Positions 62,108 to 62,478 of a stretch of DNA of 62,478 bases are shown piece after piece (the first letter of the stretch is position 1; every line of letters starts with the position of its first letter). The notes beneath the pieces are model-generated. The model made no database searches. It was not told the origin of the DNA and saw only the letters and a list, made by a program, of their open reading frames with translations. A program made the translations under genes and the position numbers. The stretch lies in the NCBI GenBank assembly GCA_964630925.1, contig CAZVZK010000053.1:1-62478 (forward strand). The letters run 5' to 3'. The stretch comes from RGDT01 sp964630925. Lineage in GTDB: Bacteria > Planctomycetota > Planctomycetia > Gemmatales > Gemmataceae.

Positions 62108-62478
62108 ATGAGCAAGAACATCTACGTGGGGAACCTGAACTTCCAGACCTCCTCCGACGACCTCGTCGAGGCGTTCAGCAAGTTCGGGACGGTGACGCGG
62201 GCGCAGGTGGTGATGGACAGGGAGACGGGCCGGAGCCGCGGCTTCGGGTTCGTCGAGATGGCGGACGGGGCCGACGAGGCCATCGCCGCCATGAACGGGG
62301 CCCAGTTCCAGGGCCGGACGCTGACGGTGAACGAGGCCAAGCCCCGCGAGGAGCGGCCCCGTGGCGGTGGCGGTGGCGGTGGCTACGGCGGCGGCGGCGG
62401 CGGCCGGGGCGGCTACGGCGGCGGCGGCGGTGGTTACGGCGGTGGCGGCGGCGGTGGTGGCCGGGGCGGCTACGGCGG
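62108..62478 (+). CDS. RRM RNA-binding protein with glycine-rich tail (3' end outside window)
   Basis: 123 codons visible; the frame is still open at the window edge. A single RRM domain covers residues 3-80 with RNP2 IYVGNL (5-10) and RNP1 RGFGFVEM (44-51); the conserved aromatics Tyr6, Phe46 and Phe48 for RNA stacking are present. A (G)nYGG/GGRGGYGG tail begins about residue 87, as in cyanobacterial Rbp and plant GRP cold-induced proteins. No terminus is seen, so the length is unknown. A weak AAGGG lies 7 bp before the ATG. The long leader hints at post-transcriptional control. It binds single-stranded RNA. Confidence 0.93.
   Translation, partial: MSKNIYVGNLNFQTSSDDLVEAFSKFGTVTRAQVVMDRETGRSRGFGFVEMADGADEAIAAMNGAQFQGRTLTVNEAKPREERPRGGGGGGGYGGGGGGRGGYGGGGGGYGGGGGGGGRGGYG

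Overview
The window is very GC-rich and gene-dense, and reads as a chromosome segment of a planctomycete, most likely family Gemmataceae. The clues are gene families typical of that group: a TIGR02996 N-terminal domain (30678-31610), a cysteine-rich YTV-repeat protein (16446-18410), DUF1559 pseudopilin-like proteins, a Tat-exported DUF1501 protein, a DUF4838 protein, WD40, HEAT and LRR secreted proteins, and a short secretin/STN-type domain. The taxonomic call is inference from family content. I see no tRNA, rRNA, transposase, integrase or cas gene.

Layout. 1-7.6 kb: translation block, infB (5' end outside the window), rbfA, an endonuclease III-like protein that lacks the catalytic lysine, a TPR lipoprotein-like or secreted protein, a YebC-family protein and a possible PD-(D/E)XK protein. 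7.6-14.2 kb: two minus-strand unknowns, a TPR-CHAT protease-like protein and a divergent ABC-2 permease. 14.2-14.8 kb: a gene-free stretch with a textbook intrinsic terminator, a candidate small-RNA locus. 14.8-23.2 kb: Na+/H+ antiporter, YTV protein, YdjY-like lipoprotein, alpha/beta hydrolase, DUF2306 membrane protein and a DUF1559 pseudopilin. 23.5-31.6 kb: DUF4838 protein, threonine/serine dehydratase, phosphoserine aminotransferase (serC), BON protein, hemolysin III family protein and a TIGR02996-SUKH fusion. 31.6-37.4 kb (minus): the 2-oxoglutarate dehydrogenase operon sucA-sucB-lpdA. 37.9-47.1 kb (plus): seven exported or envelope-type proteins (LRR, HEAT, WD40, STN). 47.5-48.9 kb: DUF1501 protein. 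49.1-61.8 kb: eight tandem paralogous exported proteins, four of them fused to a modified DUF1559 module. The end holds the start of an RRM RNA-binding protein behind a long leader.

Two things stand out. First, the eight-gene tandem array (12.7 kb) of secreted paralogs with a repeated architecture: near-identical signal peptide, two family-specific domains joined by a charged linker, and an optional pilin-less C-terminal DUF1559 module in which the usual H-X9-DG histidine is phenylalanine in all four copies. Second, the spacers between ordinary genes are filled with several unrelated families of long inverted repeats, many built from tandem 7-9-mers. They sit inside housekeeping operons (infB-rbfA, sucA-sucB-lpdA) and in one case run straight into a start codon. 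A roughly 360-bp intergenic module is also present twice, 3.8 kb apart, with a promoter-like edge and a hairpin whose stem is kept while its loop has diverged.

Promoter-like sites recur with a consistent grammar (-35 like TTGAC/TTGCC, 17-18 bp spacer, -10 like TACAAT, TACACT, TATCAT or TGAGAT). All function calls come from motif recognition by eye; no database search was run.
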